A DNA stretch of 64,000 bases from contig NZ_FORN01000003.1 of NCBI RefSeq assembly GCF_900114015.1, forward strand, positions 62,001-126,000. Direction: 5' to 3'. This DNA is from Caulobacter sp. UNC279MFTsu5.1 (lineage in GTDB: Bacteria > Pseudomonadota > Alphaproteobacteria > Caulobacterales > Caulobacteraceae). The notes under the pieces are model-generated. The model searched no databases. It saw only the letters and a program-made list of their open reading frames with translations, and was not told the DNA's origin. Shown here piece by piece: positions 1 through 7,855 of the stretch (positions within the stretch are counted from its first letter, which is position 1; each line of letters starts with the position of its first letter). Made by a program: the position numbers and the translations under genes.

Positions 1-1
1 C

Positions 2-1174
2 ATCTTCCAGCTGCACAAGTCGATCGGCATCACCATCCTGCTGCTCAGCCTGGCGCGCCTGGCCTGGCGGCTGTTCCACAAGCCGCCGCCGCATCCGGCG
101 GGGCAGCCGCGGTGGGAGACGATCGCCTCGCAGATCGTGCACGTGGCCTTCTACGTGATCATGATCGGCCTGCCGGTGACCGGCTGGATCATGGTCTCGG
201 CCAGCAAGCTGAACATCCCGACCCTGCTGTACGGGACCGTTCCCTGGCCGCACCTGCCAGGCCTGCCCGAGCTGGCCGCCGGGCCCAAGCACGTCTGGTA
301 CAAGGCCGGCGAGATCAGCCACGGCCTGCTGGTCAAGACCACCTACCTGCTGCTGGCCCTGCACCTGGGCGCGGCGGCCAAGCACCAGATCCTCGACCGC
401 GACGAGGTGCTGGGCCACATGGCCCCCGGCGCCCGGCCCGGCTGGCGGGAGCCGCGCGCCTGGCTGGCCGCCGCCGGCCTGATCGCCGTGGTCGCCGCCG
501 GCTACCTCTACAATCCGGCCGTCAAGCGCCCGGTCGCGCCCGCCGCTCCGGCCGAGGTCGCCGACGCCCAGGCCCCGGCGGCCCCCGCCGCGCCCCCGGC
601 GGCCGGTCCCGCCCCGACGGCGCCGGCCGCCGACGCCGCGCCTGTCGCCCCGCTCGAACCGGACACGGCCCTGAAGGACCCGGTCGCCTGGGCGGTGGCC
701 AAGAGCTCGACCCTGGGCTTCACCGCCAGCTGGGCCGGCGAGGCCATTGAGGGCCAGTTCAAGCGCTGGACCGCCGACATCCTGTTCTCGCCCGACGCCC
801 TGGACCGCTCGAAGCTGACCGTCAGCATCGACATGAGCTCGGCCGCCACCGGCGACGACCAGCGCGACTCCAGCCTGCCCAGCGGCGATTTCTTCGACAC
901 CGCCAACCACCCCAAGGCCACCTTCACCGCCAGCAAGTTCCGCAAGACCGGCGATGGCCGGTTCGTCGCCGACGGGACGCTGGACCTGCGCGGCGTCAAG
1001 AAGCCGGTCAGCCTGCCCTTCGCCCTGAAGATCGACGGCGACACGGCCACGGCGCGCGGTGTAACCACCCTGGACCGGACGGCGTTCGGGGTTGGACAGG
1101 GCGAATGGGCGTCTACGGATCAGATCGGCGGCAAGGTGAAGGTCAGCTTCGCCATCACGGCCAAGCGGAAATAG
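2..1174 (+). CDS. Cytochrome b561 / YceI fusion protein (5' end outside window)
   Basis: The reading frame is open from the first bases, so the true start lies upstream. The first ~130 visible residues form hydrophobic segments with histidines placed as in cytochrome b561 (for example in QLHKS, QIVHVAF and LLALHLG), implying a membrane di-heme electron carrier. After one more membrane segment (WLAAAGLIAVVAAGYLY) comes an Ala/Pro-rich linker, and the last ~150 residues look like a YceI domain, a lipocalin-like isoprenoid-binding periplasmic fold (LGFTASWAGEAIEGQF near its start, KKPVSLPFALKI near its end). The fusion suggests quinone-linked electron transfer at the inner membrane with a lipid-binding periplasmic part. 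The substrate cannot be read from sequence. The stop lies inside the next gene. Confidence 0.85.
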   Translation: MFQLHKSIGITILLLSLARLAWRLFHKPPPHPAGQPRWETIASQIVHVAFYVIMIGLPVTGWIMVSASKLNIPTLLYGTVPWPHLPGLPELAAGPKHVWYKAGEISHGLLVKTTYLLLALHLGAAAKHQILDRDEVLGHMAPGARPGWREPRAWLAAAGLIAVVAAGYLYNPAVKRPVAPAAPAEVADAQAPAAPAAPPAAGPAPTAPAADAAPVAPLEPDTALKDPVAWAVAKSSTLGFTASWAGEAIEGQFKRWTADILFSPDALDRSKLTVSIDMSSAATGDDQRDSSLPSGDFFDTANHPKATFTASKFRKTGDGRFVADGTLDLRGVKKPVSLPFALKIDGDTATARGVTTLDRTAFGVGQGEWASTDQIGGKVKVSFAITAKRK

Positions 1175-2094
1175 GCTCGCCCGTCCTTGAGGCGGCGCGG
1201 GTCCTCCGCGGCGGCGGCCTGGTGCTGCTGCCCACCGAGACCGTCTACGGCCTGGGCGCCGACGCCGCGAATCCCGCGGCCGTGGCGGCGATCTTCGAGG
1301 CCAAGGGCCGTCCGCGCTTCAACCCGCTGATCGCCCATGTCCACGACGCGGCGACCGCCGCCCGCATCGCCGCCTTCGATGACCGCGCCCTGGCCCTGGC
1401 CGCCGCCTTCTGGCCGGGTCCGCTGACGATCGTCGCGCCGGTCCGCGACGCCGCCGCCGTCTGCGACCTGGCCCGGGCAGGACTCGACACCGTGGCCGTC
1501 CGCGTGCCCGGCCATCCGCTGTCGCGGGCCGTGCTGGCGGCGTTCGGCGGGCCGGTGGTCGCCCCCTCGGCCAACCGCTCGGGTCGGCCCAGCCCGACCA
1601 CCTTCGAGGACGCCTTCGCCGAGACCGGCGACAAGACCGCCGCCGCCCTGGACGGCGGACCGTGTCAGGTGGGCCTGGAAAGCACTGTCGTCGCCGTGCT
1701 CGACGGCCCCGTGCGCCTGCTGCGCCCCGGCGCGGTGACCCGCGCCCAGCTCGAGGCCGTGGTCGGCCCGCTGGCCGAGGCCGACGACGACGCCAAGCGC
1801 TCGCCGGGTCGCCTGGCCCTGCACTACGCCCCCGACGCGCCGGTGCGGATCGAGGCCGCCGCGCCGCGCGCGGGCGAGGCGTTCCTGGCGTTCGGTTCGT
1901 GGCCGGACGGAGAGGCGGTGTTCAACCTCAGCCCCTCGGGCGACCTGGCCGAAGCCGCCGCCAACCTGTTCGCCTTCCTGCGCGCCGCCGACCGCACCAA
2001 GCCCGCAGGCATCGCCGTCGCCCCGATCCCCGACCAAGGCCTGGGCGAGGCGATCAACGACCGGCTGCGTCGCGCGGCGGGGTTCGTGGGATAG
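1105..2094 (+). CDS. tsaC: L-threonylcarbamoyladenylate synthase (Sua5/YrdC family)
   Basis: This enzyme makes threonylcarbamoyl-AMP from threonine, bicarbonate and ATP for the t6A37 modification of ANN-decoding tRNAs in the cytoplasm. The YrdC domain spans about residues 25-210 and shows the PTETVYGLG entry motif, KGRPRFNPL and the APSANRSG signature. A shorter C-terminal Sua5 domain follows from the SPGRLALHYAPDAP motif to residue 329, so this is the two-domain Sua5 form rather than the short TsaC form. The ATG at 1105 overlaps the preceding gene by 70 bases. No other ATG, GTG or TTG occurs in frame before the conserved region, so this start is preferred although it has no clear ribosome site. 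Confidence 0.9.
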   Translation: MGVYGSDRRQGEGQLRHHGQAEIGSPVLEAARVLRGGGLVLLPTETVYGLGADAANPAAVAAIFEAKGRPRFNPLIAHVHDAATAARIAAFDDRALALAAAFWPGPLTIVAPVRDAAAVCDLARAGLDTVAVRVPGHPLSRAVLAAFGGPVVAPSANRSGRPSPTTFEDAFAETGDKTAAALDGGPCQVGLESTVVAVLDGPVRLLRPGAVTRAQLEAVVGPLAEADDDAKRSPGRLALHYAPDAPVRIEAAAPRAGEAFLAFGSWPDGEAVFNLSPSGDLAEAAANLFAFLRAADRTKPAGIAVAPIPDQGLGEAINDRLRRAAGFVG

Positions 2095-2105
2095 GTCCCT
2101 AGTAT

Positions 2106-2138
2106 CCGCTCGTCCCGGCGAACGCAGGGATGAGCGGG
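2106..2138. repeat. Short GCTCATCCCGGC-type inverted repeat (degenerate copy)
   Basis: CCGCTCGTCCCGGC and a near-complementary GGGATGAGCGG flank a short loop. It is one of five related elements in the window (others near 14326, 45392, 53597 and 58517). It sits between the convergent ends of tsaC and vapC, where it could act as a two-way transcription terminator. Confidence 0.6.
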
Positions 2139-2145
2139 TGTTGGG

Positions 2146-2538
2146 TTAGCTCAGCGCCGACCTGACATCCGTCAGCGGAAAGTCCTCGCCCTTGTAGAGC
2201 AGCGGCGCGTCCAGTCGCTTGGCCAGGGCGTAGGCGAAGCAGTCGCCCATGTTCAGCGCCGCACGGTGCACGCCCTTGCCCCAGCGGAGGTAGGCGTCGA
2301 GCGCCTCGGGTTCGCCGACAAGATCGGATGAGGCGATGTCCAGGTCATCGAGCCATCGATGATATTCGGCCGCCGTGAAGCGTCGTTCGCGCAGCACGAG
2401 GACGAGGCCCGCCTCCGTCAGATTCACGGGCGTGGCCAGCAGGACTTCGGCGTCGGCCACGACGGCTTCGAAGGCCGAGCGCTCGGGCTCGGCCAAGGCC
2501 ATGGCGACCAGCGCCGACGCATCGACGACGACGATCAC
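2146..2538 (-). CDS. vapC: VapC-type PIN-domain toxin
   Basis: This 130-residue protein has the PIN-domain layout of a magnesium-dependent endoribonuclease. An acidic residue opens the domain in VVVDASALVAM, a glutamate lies in NLTEAGLVL, and aspartates come near the end in NMGDCFAYALAKR and GEDFPLTDV. VapC toxins of this kind usually cut tRNA or rRNA and are held inactive by their VapB partner. It starts with GTG, and the GTGA overlap with the upstream antitoxin gene implies translational coupling. The RNA target cannot be predicted from sequence. Confidence 0.88.
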   Translation of the reverse strand: MIVVVDASALVAMALAEPERSAFEAVVADAEVLLATPVNLTEAGLVLVLRERRFTAAEYHRWLDDLDIASSDLVGEPEALDAYLRWGKGVHRAALNMGDCFAYALAKRLDAPLLYKGEDFPLTDVRSALS

Positions 2539-2816
2539 AGATTGTCGATTTCAGGGATGCCGGTCGGCCAGAGCGCGTCCCACTCGGCCTTGGTGATGGG
2601 TGTCGAGGGCAATTGATCCAACCCCGTGGCCTTGCGAAACCGGTCCGTGGCCGCGCGGATTTCTTCCAGGCTGCGTTTGCGGCGAGGGGCGAGGGTCTCG
2701 GCCTTCAGGGCTTCGTCCAGCGCCTGGTCCACGGCGGCGGTCAGGCTCGAACCGCGACGCCGCGCCAGTTCACGCGCCTTGCGCTCGGTCTCCGGGTTCT
2801 TGATGAAGATGCCCAT
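2535..2816 (-). CDS. vapB: VapB-type antitoxin
   Basis: This 93-residue protein lies directly upstream of the PIN toxin and overlaps it by four bases. Its N-terminus (MGIFIKNPETERKARELARR) resembles the short ribbon-helix-helix or phd-like DNA-binding part of PSK/VapB antitoxins ('type II toxin-antitoxin system VapB family'). The charged C-terminal half would wrap the toxin. The ATG at 2816 is chosen because the conserved N-terminus begins there and an AT-rich palindrome lies just upstream. The family call is firm from gene context. The exact DNA-binding class is inferred. Confidence 0.82.
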   Translation of the reverse strand: MGIFIKNPETERKARELARRRGSSLTAAVDQALDEALKAETLAPRRKRSLEEIRAATDRFRKATGLDQLPSTPITKAEWDALWPTGIPEIDNL

Positions 2817-2825
2817 GAGGCCTCC

Positions 2826-2843
2826 GGTATATACCGAGTATAT
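2826..2843 (-). promoter_or_regulatory. Probable vapBC operator
   Basis: Ten to 27 bases upstream of the vapB start there is GGTATATACC (a perfect palindrome, 2826-2835) overlapping ATATAC-CGA-GTATAT (2829-2843). It is strikingly AT-rich for this genome. VapB-VapC complexes usually repress their own promoter through short palindromes, so an autoregulatory operator is the likely role. Confidence 0.55.
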
Positions 2844-2882
2844 CCTATTCTCCGGCCCGTCAGAAGCGTATCCTCCGCCGCC

Positions 2883-4292
2883 ATGACCAAGCCCGTTCCC
2901 GCCGACACCCTGTCCCGCCTGAAGGCCGTGCTCGGCGAGGGCGGGTGGAGCCAGGATCCCGACCGCCTGGCGCCCAAGCTGCAGGAGTGGCGCGGCCGCT
3001 GGACTGGCGAGACGCCGCTGCTGGCCCTGCCGCGCTCGACGGCGCAGGTCGCGGCGGTGGTCGGCATCTGCGCCGCCGACGGCGTGGCGATCACCCCGCA
3101 GGGCGGCAACACCGGCCTGGTGGCCGGTCAGATCCCGCGCGGCGAGATCCTCCTCTCCACCGAGAAACTGACGGCCGTGCGGGACGTCGACGCCTTCGAC
3201 GACGTGATGGTGCTGGAGGCTGGCGTCACCCTGGCCAAGGCCCACGAGGTCGCCCTGTCGGTCAACCGCCGCTTTCCGCTGAGCCTGGCCTCGGAGGGTT
3301 CGTGCACGATCGGCGGCCTGGCCTCGACCAACGCCGGCGGCACGGCGGTGCTGCGCTACGGCGTGATGCGCGACCAGATCCTGGGGATCGAGGCGGTGCT
3401 GCCGAACGGCGAGGTCTGGAACGGCCTCAAGCGCCTGCGCAAGGACAACACCGGCTACGACCTCAAGCACCTGCTGATCGGGGCCGAGGGCACGCTGGGC
3501 GTCATCACCGCCGCCAGCCTGAAGCTCCATCCGCTGCTGGCCTCGCGCTGCGTGGCTATCGCCGCGGTCGCCACCCCGCACGACGCCATCGCCCTGCTGG
3601 CCCGCGCCAAGGACGAGACCGGCGGGGCGGTCGAGGCCTTCGAGCTGATGAGCCGCCTGGGGGTGGCCTTCGCGATCAAGAACATCCCCGGCCTGCGCGA
3701 GCCGCTGGAGGCCGTCCATCCCTGGTACGTGCTGGTCGAGACCGCCTCGGGCGAGCCCGGCGCGGCCGAGGCGGCCATGGAACGGCTGCTGGCCGGGGCG
3801 CTGGAGACCGGCCTGATCCAGGACGCCGCCATCGCCCAGACTGAAGCCCAGGCCCACGCCTTCTGGGCGGTGCGCGAGAACCAGTCCGGCGGCCAGAAGC
3901 CCGAGGGCGCGGCCTGGAAACACGACGTCTCAGTGCCGGTCTCGAAGGTGGCGGACTTCATCGACCAGGCCACGGCGGCGGTCGAAAAACTGTCGCCCGG
4001 CGTCCGCGTCGTGGCCTTCGGCCATGTCGGCGACGGCAATGTGCATTACGACGTGCTGCGGGCCGACGGCGGGGCAGACGATCCCCACGACGCCCTGCGC
4101 GACGAGGGCGCGCGGATCGTCCACGACATCGTCGCCGGCATGGACGGCTCGATCAGCGCCGAGCACGGCCTGGGGGCGATGAAGTCGGCCGAGGCCCTGC
4201 GCTACAAGAGCCCCGTCGAGGTCGAGGCCCTGCGCGCGGTGCGTGCGGCCCTGGACCCCAAGCGGATCATGAATCCCAGGGTGCTGTTCTAG
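2883..4292 (+). CDS. FAD-binding dehydrogenase, D-2-hydroxyglutarate / D-lactate dehydrogenase family
   Basis: This 469-residue flavoenzyme belongs to the VAO/PCMH superfamily. The N-terminal FAD-binding domain shows PQGGNTGLVAGQIP, the GSCTIGGLASTNAGGTAVLRYG loop and LLIGAEGTLGVITAASLKL. The C-terminal domain has GHVGDGNVHYDV and SAEHGLGAMK, as in GlcD, DLD and D2HGDH enzymes that oxidise D-2-hydroxyacids. The nearest well-known relatives oxidise D-2-hydroxyglutarate, a by-product of serine synthesis, but D-lactate or glycolate cannot be excluded. It starts 66 bases from the divergent vapBC operon, so the two promoters share this AT-rich gap. Its stop overlaps the stop of the next, convergent gene. 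Confidence 0.88.
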   Translation: MTKPVPADTLSRLKAVLGEGGWSQDPDRLAPKLQEWRGRWTGETPLLALPRSTAQVAAVVGICAADGVAITPQGGNTGLVAGQIPRGEILLSTEKLTAVRDVDAFDDVMVLEAGVTLAKAHEVALSVNRRFPLSLASEGSCTIGGLASTNAGGTAVLRYGVMRDQILGIEAVLPNGEVWNGLKRLRKDNTGYDLKHLLIGAEGTLGVITAASLKLHPLLASRCVAIAAVATPHDAIALLARAKDETGGAVEAFELMSRLGVAFAIKNIPGLREPLEAVHPWYVLVETASGEPGAAEAAMERLLAGALETGLIQDAAIAQTEAQAHAFWAVRENQSGGQKPEGAAWKHDVSVPVSKVADFIDQATAAVEKLSPGVRVVAFGHVGDGNVHYDVLRADGGADDPHDALRDEGARIVHDIVAGMDGSISAEHGLGAMKSAEALRYKSPVEVEALRAVRAALDPKRIMNPRVLF

Positions 4293-4627
4293 GTCTCTGT
4301 CCGGGCGGCGTCCTCGCGGCGCTGGGCCGCCTGCAGGCGGGCTCGCCGCACGCTCACGCAGATGAACATCGAGACCAGGGCGCCCAAGGGAAACGAAGCC
4401 TTGTAGAAGCCCGCCTGCTGGCCGGTTCCCAGGATGCTGATCGCTGCAGGCGCGAAGCCCCACTCGCCCGTCGACGCCCGCATCCAGAACGCCCCAACCC
4501 CGACGAAGCACAGCACCGCCCAGGCGATGCGCCACTTCAGGCCCGGCGTGCGGATCACCAGGAACAGGGCGACGAACATCACCAGCGGGCAGGTCAGGGC
4601 GGCGATCAGGCCAAGGAACTGGGGCAT
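4289..4627 (-). CDS. Small membrane protein of unknown function
   Basis: This protein has 112 residues and three hydrophobic stretches: LIAALTCPLVMFVALFLVI, IAWAVLCFVGVGAFWM and SFPLGALVSMFICVSV. A basic, charged tail follows (RRARLQAAQRREDAARTET). I do not recognise a family. The ATG at 4627 is chosen because it opens directly into the first membrane segment. An ATG about 11 codons upstream is possible. It converges on the flavin dehydrogenase with a three-base overlap of stop codons. Confidence 0.6.
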   Translation of the reverse strand: MPQFLGLIAALTCPLVMFVALFLVIRTPGLKWRIAWAVLCFVGVGAFWMRASTGEWGFAPAAISILGTGQQAGFYKASFPLGALVSMFICVSVRRARLQAAQRREDAARTET

Positions 4628-4729
4628 GGGCGGCGGGTCCGGCGAAAGGGCGGGCAACATCGCGGGGGACGGCTTCCTTGTCCAGCACCGCACTAGCCCT
4701 CGCCGCCGCGAGCCTCTATCTGCACCGCC

Positions 4730-5497
4730 ATGCTGATGGTCATCTCCCCCGCCAAGTCGCTGGACTTCACCGCGCCCGATCAGGTCCTGCCGCTCACCAC
4801 GCCCGAGCTGAAGCCCCAGATCGCCGAACTGGCCAAGGCGACGCGCAAGCTGACGGTGGCCGACCTGCGCCGGCTGATGCACATCTCCGAGAAGCTGGCC
4901 CAGCTGAACCACGCGCGGTTCCAGGCCTTCGACTCGCAGGTCGAGGAGGGGCTGCAGGCGGTGATCGCCTTCAACGGCGACGTCTATGCCGGCCTCAACG
5001 CCAGAGAACTCGACCGCCCGGCCCTGGACTGGGCCCAGGACCACCTGCGGATCCTGTCGGGCCTGTACGGCGTGCTGCGGCCGCTGGACGCCCTGCAGGC
5101 CTATCGCCTGGAGATGGGCACGCGACTGAAGACCAAGAAGGGCGCCAACCTCTACGACTTCTGGGGCGAGACCATCGCCAAGACCCTGAACGCCGCCGCC
5201 CAGGACCACGCCGATCCCACCCTGGTAAACCTGGCCAGCCAGGAATATTTCGGCGCCGTCGACGCCAAGGCCCTGAAGCCGCCGACCGTCACCTGCCATT
5301 TCAAGGAAGAGAAGGGCAACACCCTGCGGGTGCTGGGTTTCTTCGCCAAGAAGGCCCGTGGCCGCATGGCCCGGTTCGCCATCGACAACCGCATCGACCG
5401 CGCCGACGACCTAAGGGCCTTCGACCTGGACGGCTATCGCTACCGCGCCGACCTGTCGACGCCGGCCGACTGGGTTTTCGCTCGCCTCCAGCCCTGA
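4730..5497 (+). CDS. yaaA: Peroxide stress protein YaaA (UPF0246)
   Basis: The 255-residue protein matches YaaA along its whole length: VISPAKSLDF at the start, SGLYGVLRPLDALQAYRLEMGT in the middle, and CHFKEEKGNTLRVLGFFAKKARG near the end. In E. coli YaaA is induced by OxyR and limits free iron and DNA damage during hydrogen peroxide stress. Recent structural work describes it as a DNA-binding protein. It stands alone on the plus strand. I saw no OxyR site by eye upstream. Confidence 0.92.
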   Translation: MLMVISPAKSLDFTAPDQVLPLTTPELKPQIAELAKATRKLTVADLRRLMHISEKLAQLNHARFQAFDSQVEEGLQAVIAFNGDVYAGLNARELDRPALDWAQDHLRILSGLYGVLRPLDALQAYRLEMGTRLKTKKGANLYDFWGETIAKTLNAAAQDHADPTLVNLASQEYFGAVDAKALKPPTVTCHFKEEKGNTLRVLGFFAKKARGRMARFAIDNRIDRADDLRAFDLDGYRYRADLSTPADWVFARLQP

Positions 5498-5549
5498 ATT
5501 CATTTACCGATGAATTTATAGGGCTCGCTCGTCGCAAGGGCGAGCTATA

Positions 5550-5564
5550 TGCTGCGATGCAGCA
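5550..5564 (+). promoter_or_regulatory. TGC-palindrome upstream of hydroxybutyrate dehydrogenase
   Basis: TGCTGC-GAT-GCAGCA is a perfect 6-base inverted repeat with a 3-base centre, 29 bases before the start of the next gene. PhaR regulators of polyhydroxybutyrate metabolism in alphaproteobacteria bind TGC/GCA-type repeats, so this is a plausible operator. The assignment is inference from motif and context. Confidence 0.4.
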
Positions 5565-5592
5565 AATTTGGCGGGACTGTCAGGAGCGCGCG

Positions 5593-6390
5593 ATGGCCGT
5601 TGATTTCGGTTTGCAGGGTCAGGTCGCCATCGTGACCGGTTCGACCAGCGGCATCGGCCACGCCATGGCCGACGCCCTGGCCGCCCAGGGCGTCAACATC
5701 GTCCTCAACGGCCTGGGCGAGATGACCGCCATCGAGAAGACCCGCGCCGAACTGGCCGAGAAGCACGGGGTCGAGGTGCTGTACAACGGCGCCGACATGA
5801 CCAAGCCCGGCCAGATCGCCGACATGGTGGCCGCCGCCAAGGCCGAGTTCGGCGAGCTGGACATCCTGGTCAACAACGCCGGCGTCCAGCACGTGGCCCC
5901 GATCGAGGACTTCCCGGTCGACCAGTGGGACCTGATCATCGCCATCAACCTGTCGTCGGCCTTCCACGCCACCCGCGCGGCCGTGCCGATCATGAAGGAG
6001 CAGGGGCGCGGGCGGATCGTCAACATCGCCTCGGCCCACGGCCTGGTGGCCTCGCCGTTCAAGAGCGCCTATGTCGCGGCCAAGCACGGCATCCTCGGCC
6101 TGACCAAGACGGTCGCCCTGGAGACCGCCACCTTCGGCATCACCTGCAACGCCATCTGCCCGGGCTTCGTGAAGACCCCGCTGGTCGAGGCCCAGATCGT
6201 CGACCAGGCCAAGGCCCGGGGGATCTCGGAAGAGGCGGTGATGAAGGACGTGATCCTGGCCGCCCAGCCGACCAAGCAATTCGTCACCTTCGACCAGCTG
6301 AACGGCATCCTGCTGTACCTGGTCTCCGACGCCGGCGCCTCGGCCAACGGCGCGGCCTTCAGCGTCGACGGCGGCTGGACGGCGCAGTAG
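5593..6390 (+). CDS. bdhA: 3-hydroxybutyrate dehydrogenase (short-chain dehydrogenase)
   Basis: This 265-residue SDR enzyme interconverts (R)-3-hydroxybutyrate and acetoacetate with NAD, the first step in using the monomer released from PHB. It has the cofactor loop TGSTSGIGHA near residue 15, NNAG near residue 95, the catalytic serine in NIASAHG, and the YVAAKHG tyrosine/lysine pair. The segment NAICPGFVKTPLV and the C-terminus FSVDGGWTAQ are typical of BdhA rather than generic SDRs. The ATG at 5593 follows the ribosome site CAGGAG. The patatin gene downstream is a frequent neighbour of bdhA in alphaproteobacteria. Confidence 0.9.
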   Translation: MAVDFGLQGQVAIVTGSTSGIGHAMADALAAQGVNIVLNGLGEMTAIEKTRAELAEKHGVEVLYNGADMTKPGQIADMVAAAKAEFGELDILVNNAGVQHVAPIEDFPVDQWDLIIAINLSSAFHATRAAVPIMKEQGRGRIVNIASAHGLVASPFKSAYVAAKHGILGLTKTVALETATFGITCNAICPGFVKTPLVEAQIVDQAKARGISEEAVMKDVILAAQPTKQFVTFDQLNGILLYLVSDAGASANGAAFSVDGGWTAQ

Positions 6391-6422
6391 CGCTTTAGAG
6401 GCGTTAGGCGCCCAAATAGATT

Positions 6423-6529
6423 GTCATCCCGGAAGCCTCGCAGAGGCTGTCCGGGACCCAGGGGACTGGGCGAAGGCGGTGCGGCGGTCCTGGATCCCGG
6501 ACAAGCGCTGCTCGCTTTCCGGGAAGACA
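6423..6529. repeat. Family A intergenic palindromic repeat
   Basis: The element of about 107 bp begins GTCATCCCGGAAGCC and ends with the near-complement CTTTCCGGGAAGAC, and has an inner CAGAGGCTGTCCGGGA arm. Related copies lie near 7670, 44176, 60422 and 63640. It fills most of the gap between bdhA and the patatin gene. Confidence 0.8.
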
Positions 6530-6578
6530 ATGGGAGAGGGCGAGGAAGCGTACCGACTGTCTCGAGCACGGAGTCCGC

Positions 6579-7640
6579 ATGCCCATCGGTCCGTTCAAGA
6601 AGAAGCCTTCCGGCCCCAAGCCCATCGCCCTTGCCCTGCAGGGCGGCGGCTCGCACGGGGCGTTCGAGTGGGGCGTGCTGGACCGCCTGCTGGAAGAGGA
6701 GGATCTCGACATCCTGGCGGTGACCGCCGCCTCGGCCGGGGCGATGAACGCCGTCTGCCTGGCCCAGGGCCTGCTGGACGGCGGCCGCGACGGGGCCAAG
6801 GCCCGGCTGGAGCGGTTCTGGAAGCAGGTCAACCGCAACGGCGGCCGCAACGTGTTCGGCGACACCAGCATCTGGACCAGCGCCTTCGCCGGCGGGACCG
6901 ACTGGATCAAGAACAGCCCCGGCTGGCGCCTGGCCGAGACCTTCGCCCTGTCGATGAGCCCCTATGAATTCAACCCGTTCAACCTGAACCCGCTGCACGA
7001 CGCCCTGGAGGGCGAGATCGACTTCAAGGCCCTGCGCGAGCGCTCGCCGATCAAGCTGTACATCGCCGCCACCCAGGTGCGCACCAGCAAGTCCAAGGTC
7101 TTCCGCGAGACCGAGCTGACCGCCCGCCACATCATGGCCAGCGCCTGCCTGCCGCAGGTGTTCCAGGCGGTGGAGATCGACGGCGAGCCCTACTGGGACG
7201 GCGGGTTCCTGGCCAATCCGCCGCTGTGGCCGCTGTTCTACGACGACACCCCCGACGACATCCTGCTGGTCAGCCTCAACCCGTTCGTCCGCGACGAGAC
7301 GCCCAAGACGCCGGGCGAGATCATGGACCGGCTGAACGAGATCACCTTCAACGCCGCCCTGGCCAGCGAGCTGCGGGCCATCGGCTTCGTGCAGAAGCTG
7401 CTGGACGAGGGCCTGCTGAAGGACAACGCCCGCGGCCGCTACCGGCGGATGCTGATGCACGCCATCACCGCCGACAAGGCCCTGGCCGACCTGTCGCTGG
7501 GCAGCAAGTTCGACACCGAATGGAGCTTCCTGACCGACCTGCGCGAGCGCGGCTACAAGGCCGCCGGCGCCTGGCTGGGCCATTGCCTGACCCAGGTCGG
7601 GGTCAGCTCCAGCCTGGATTTGAAGGCGGGGTTTCCGTGA
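6579..7640 (+). CDS. Patatin-like phospholipase
   Basis: This 353-residue protein belongs to the patatin lipid acyl hydrolases, which use a Ser-Asp dyad. The oxyanion loop is LALQGGGSHGAFEWGVLDRL near residues 18-37. The nucleophile serine lies in VTAASAGAMNAV near residue 55, where the usual first glycine of GxSxG is alanine. The catalytic aspartate is in YWDGGFLANPP near residue 210. No signal peptide or membrane segment is visible, so the enzyme is probably cytoplasmic or loosely membrane-bound. Its place after bdhA hints at a link with lipid or PHB turnover. The substrate is unknown. Confidence 0.87.
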   Translation: MPIGPFKKKPSGPKPIALALQGGGSHGAFEWGVLDRLLEEEDLDILAVTAASAGAMNAVCLAQGLLDGGRDGAKARLERFWKQVNRNGGRNVFGDTSIWTSAFAGGTDWIKNSPGWRLAETFALSMSPYEFNPFNLNPLHDALEGEIDFKALRERSPIKLYIAATQVRTSKSKVFRETELTARHIMASACLPQVFQAVEIDGEPYWDGGFLANPPLWPLFYDDTPDDILLVSLNPFVRDETPKTPGEIMDRLNEITFNAALASELRAIGFVQKLLDEGLLKDNARGRYRRMLMHAITADKALADLSLGSKFDTEWSFLTDLRERGYKAAGAWLGHCLTQVGVSSSLDLKAGFP

Positions 7641-7669
7641 GGCTCTGAAGTCTCCAGGCCCAAAATAGG

Positions 7670-7780
7670 TTGTCATCCGGGAAGCCTCGCAGAGGCTGTC
7701 CGGGATCCAGGGGCGGCTGCACTGCTTCGGTCCGGTCCCCTGGGTCCCGGCCTTCCGCTTCGCTACGGCCGGGATGACAA
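7670..7780. repeat. Family A intergenic palindromic repeat
   Basis: This is a second copy of the element at 6423, with TTGTCATCCGGGAAGCC at one end and GGCCGGGATGACAA at the other. The inner sequence TCCAGGGG...CCCCTGGGTCCC is also self-complementary, so the whole element can fold as a long hairpin. It lies between the patatin and Nudix genes. Confidence 0.8.
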
Positions 7781-7855
7781 CTGTAGGTGGGCGGCAACGA
7801 AGTTCCGGGCCCAAGCGATGCTTGACGCGGCCTGAACCGAGCGTATCTGACCCCC

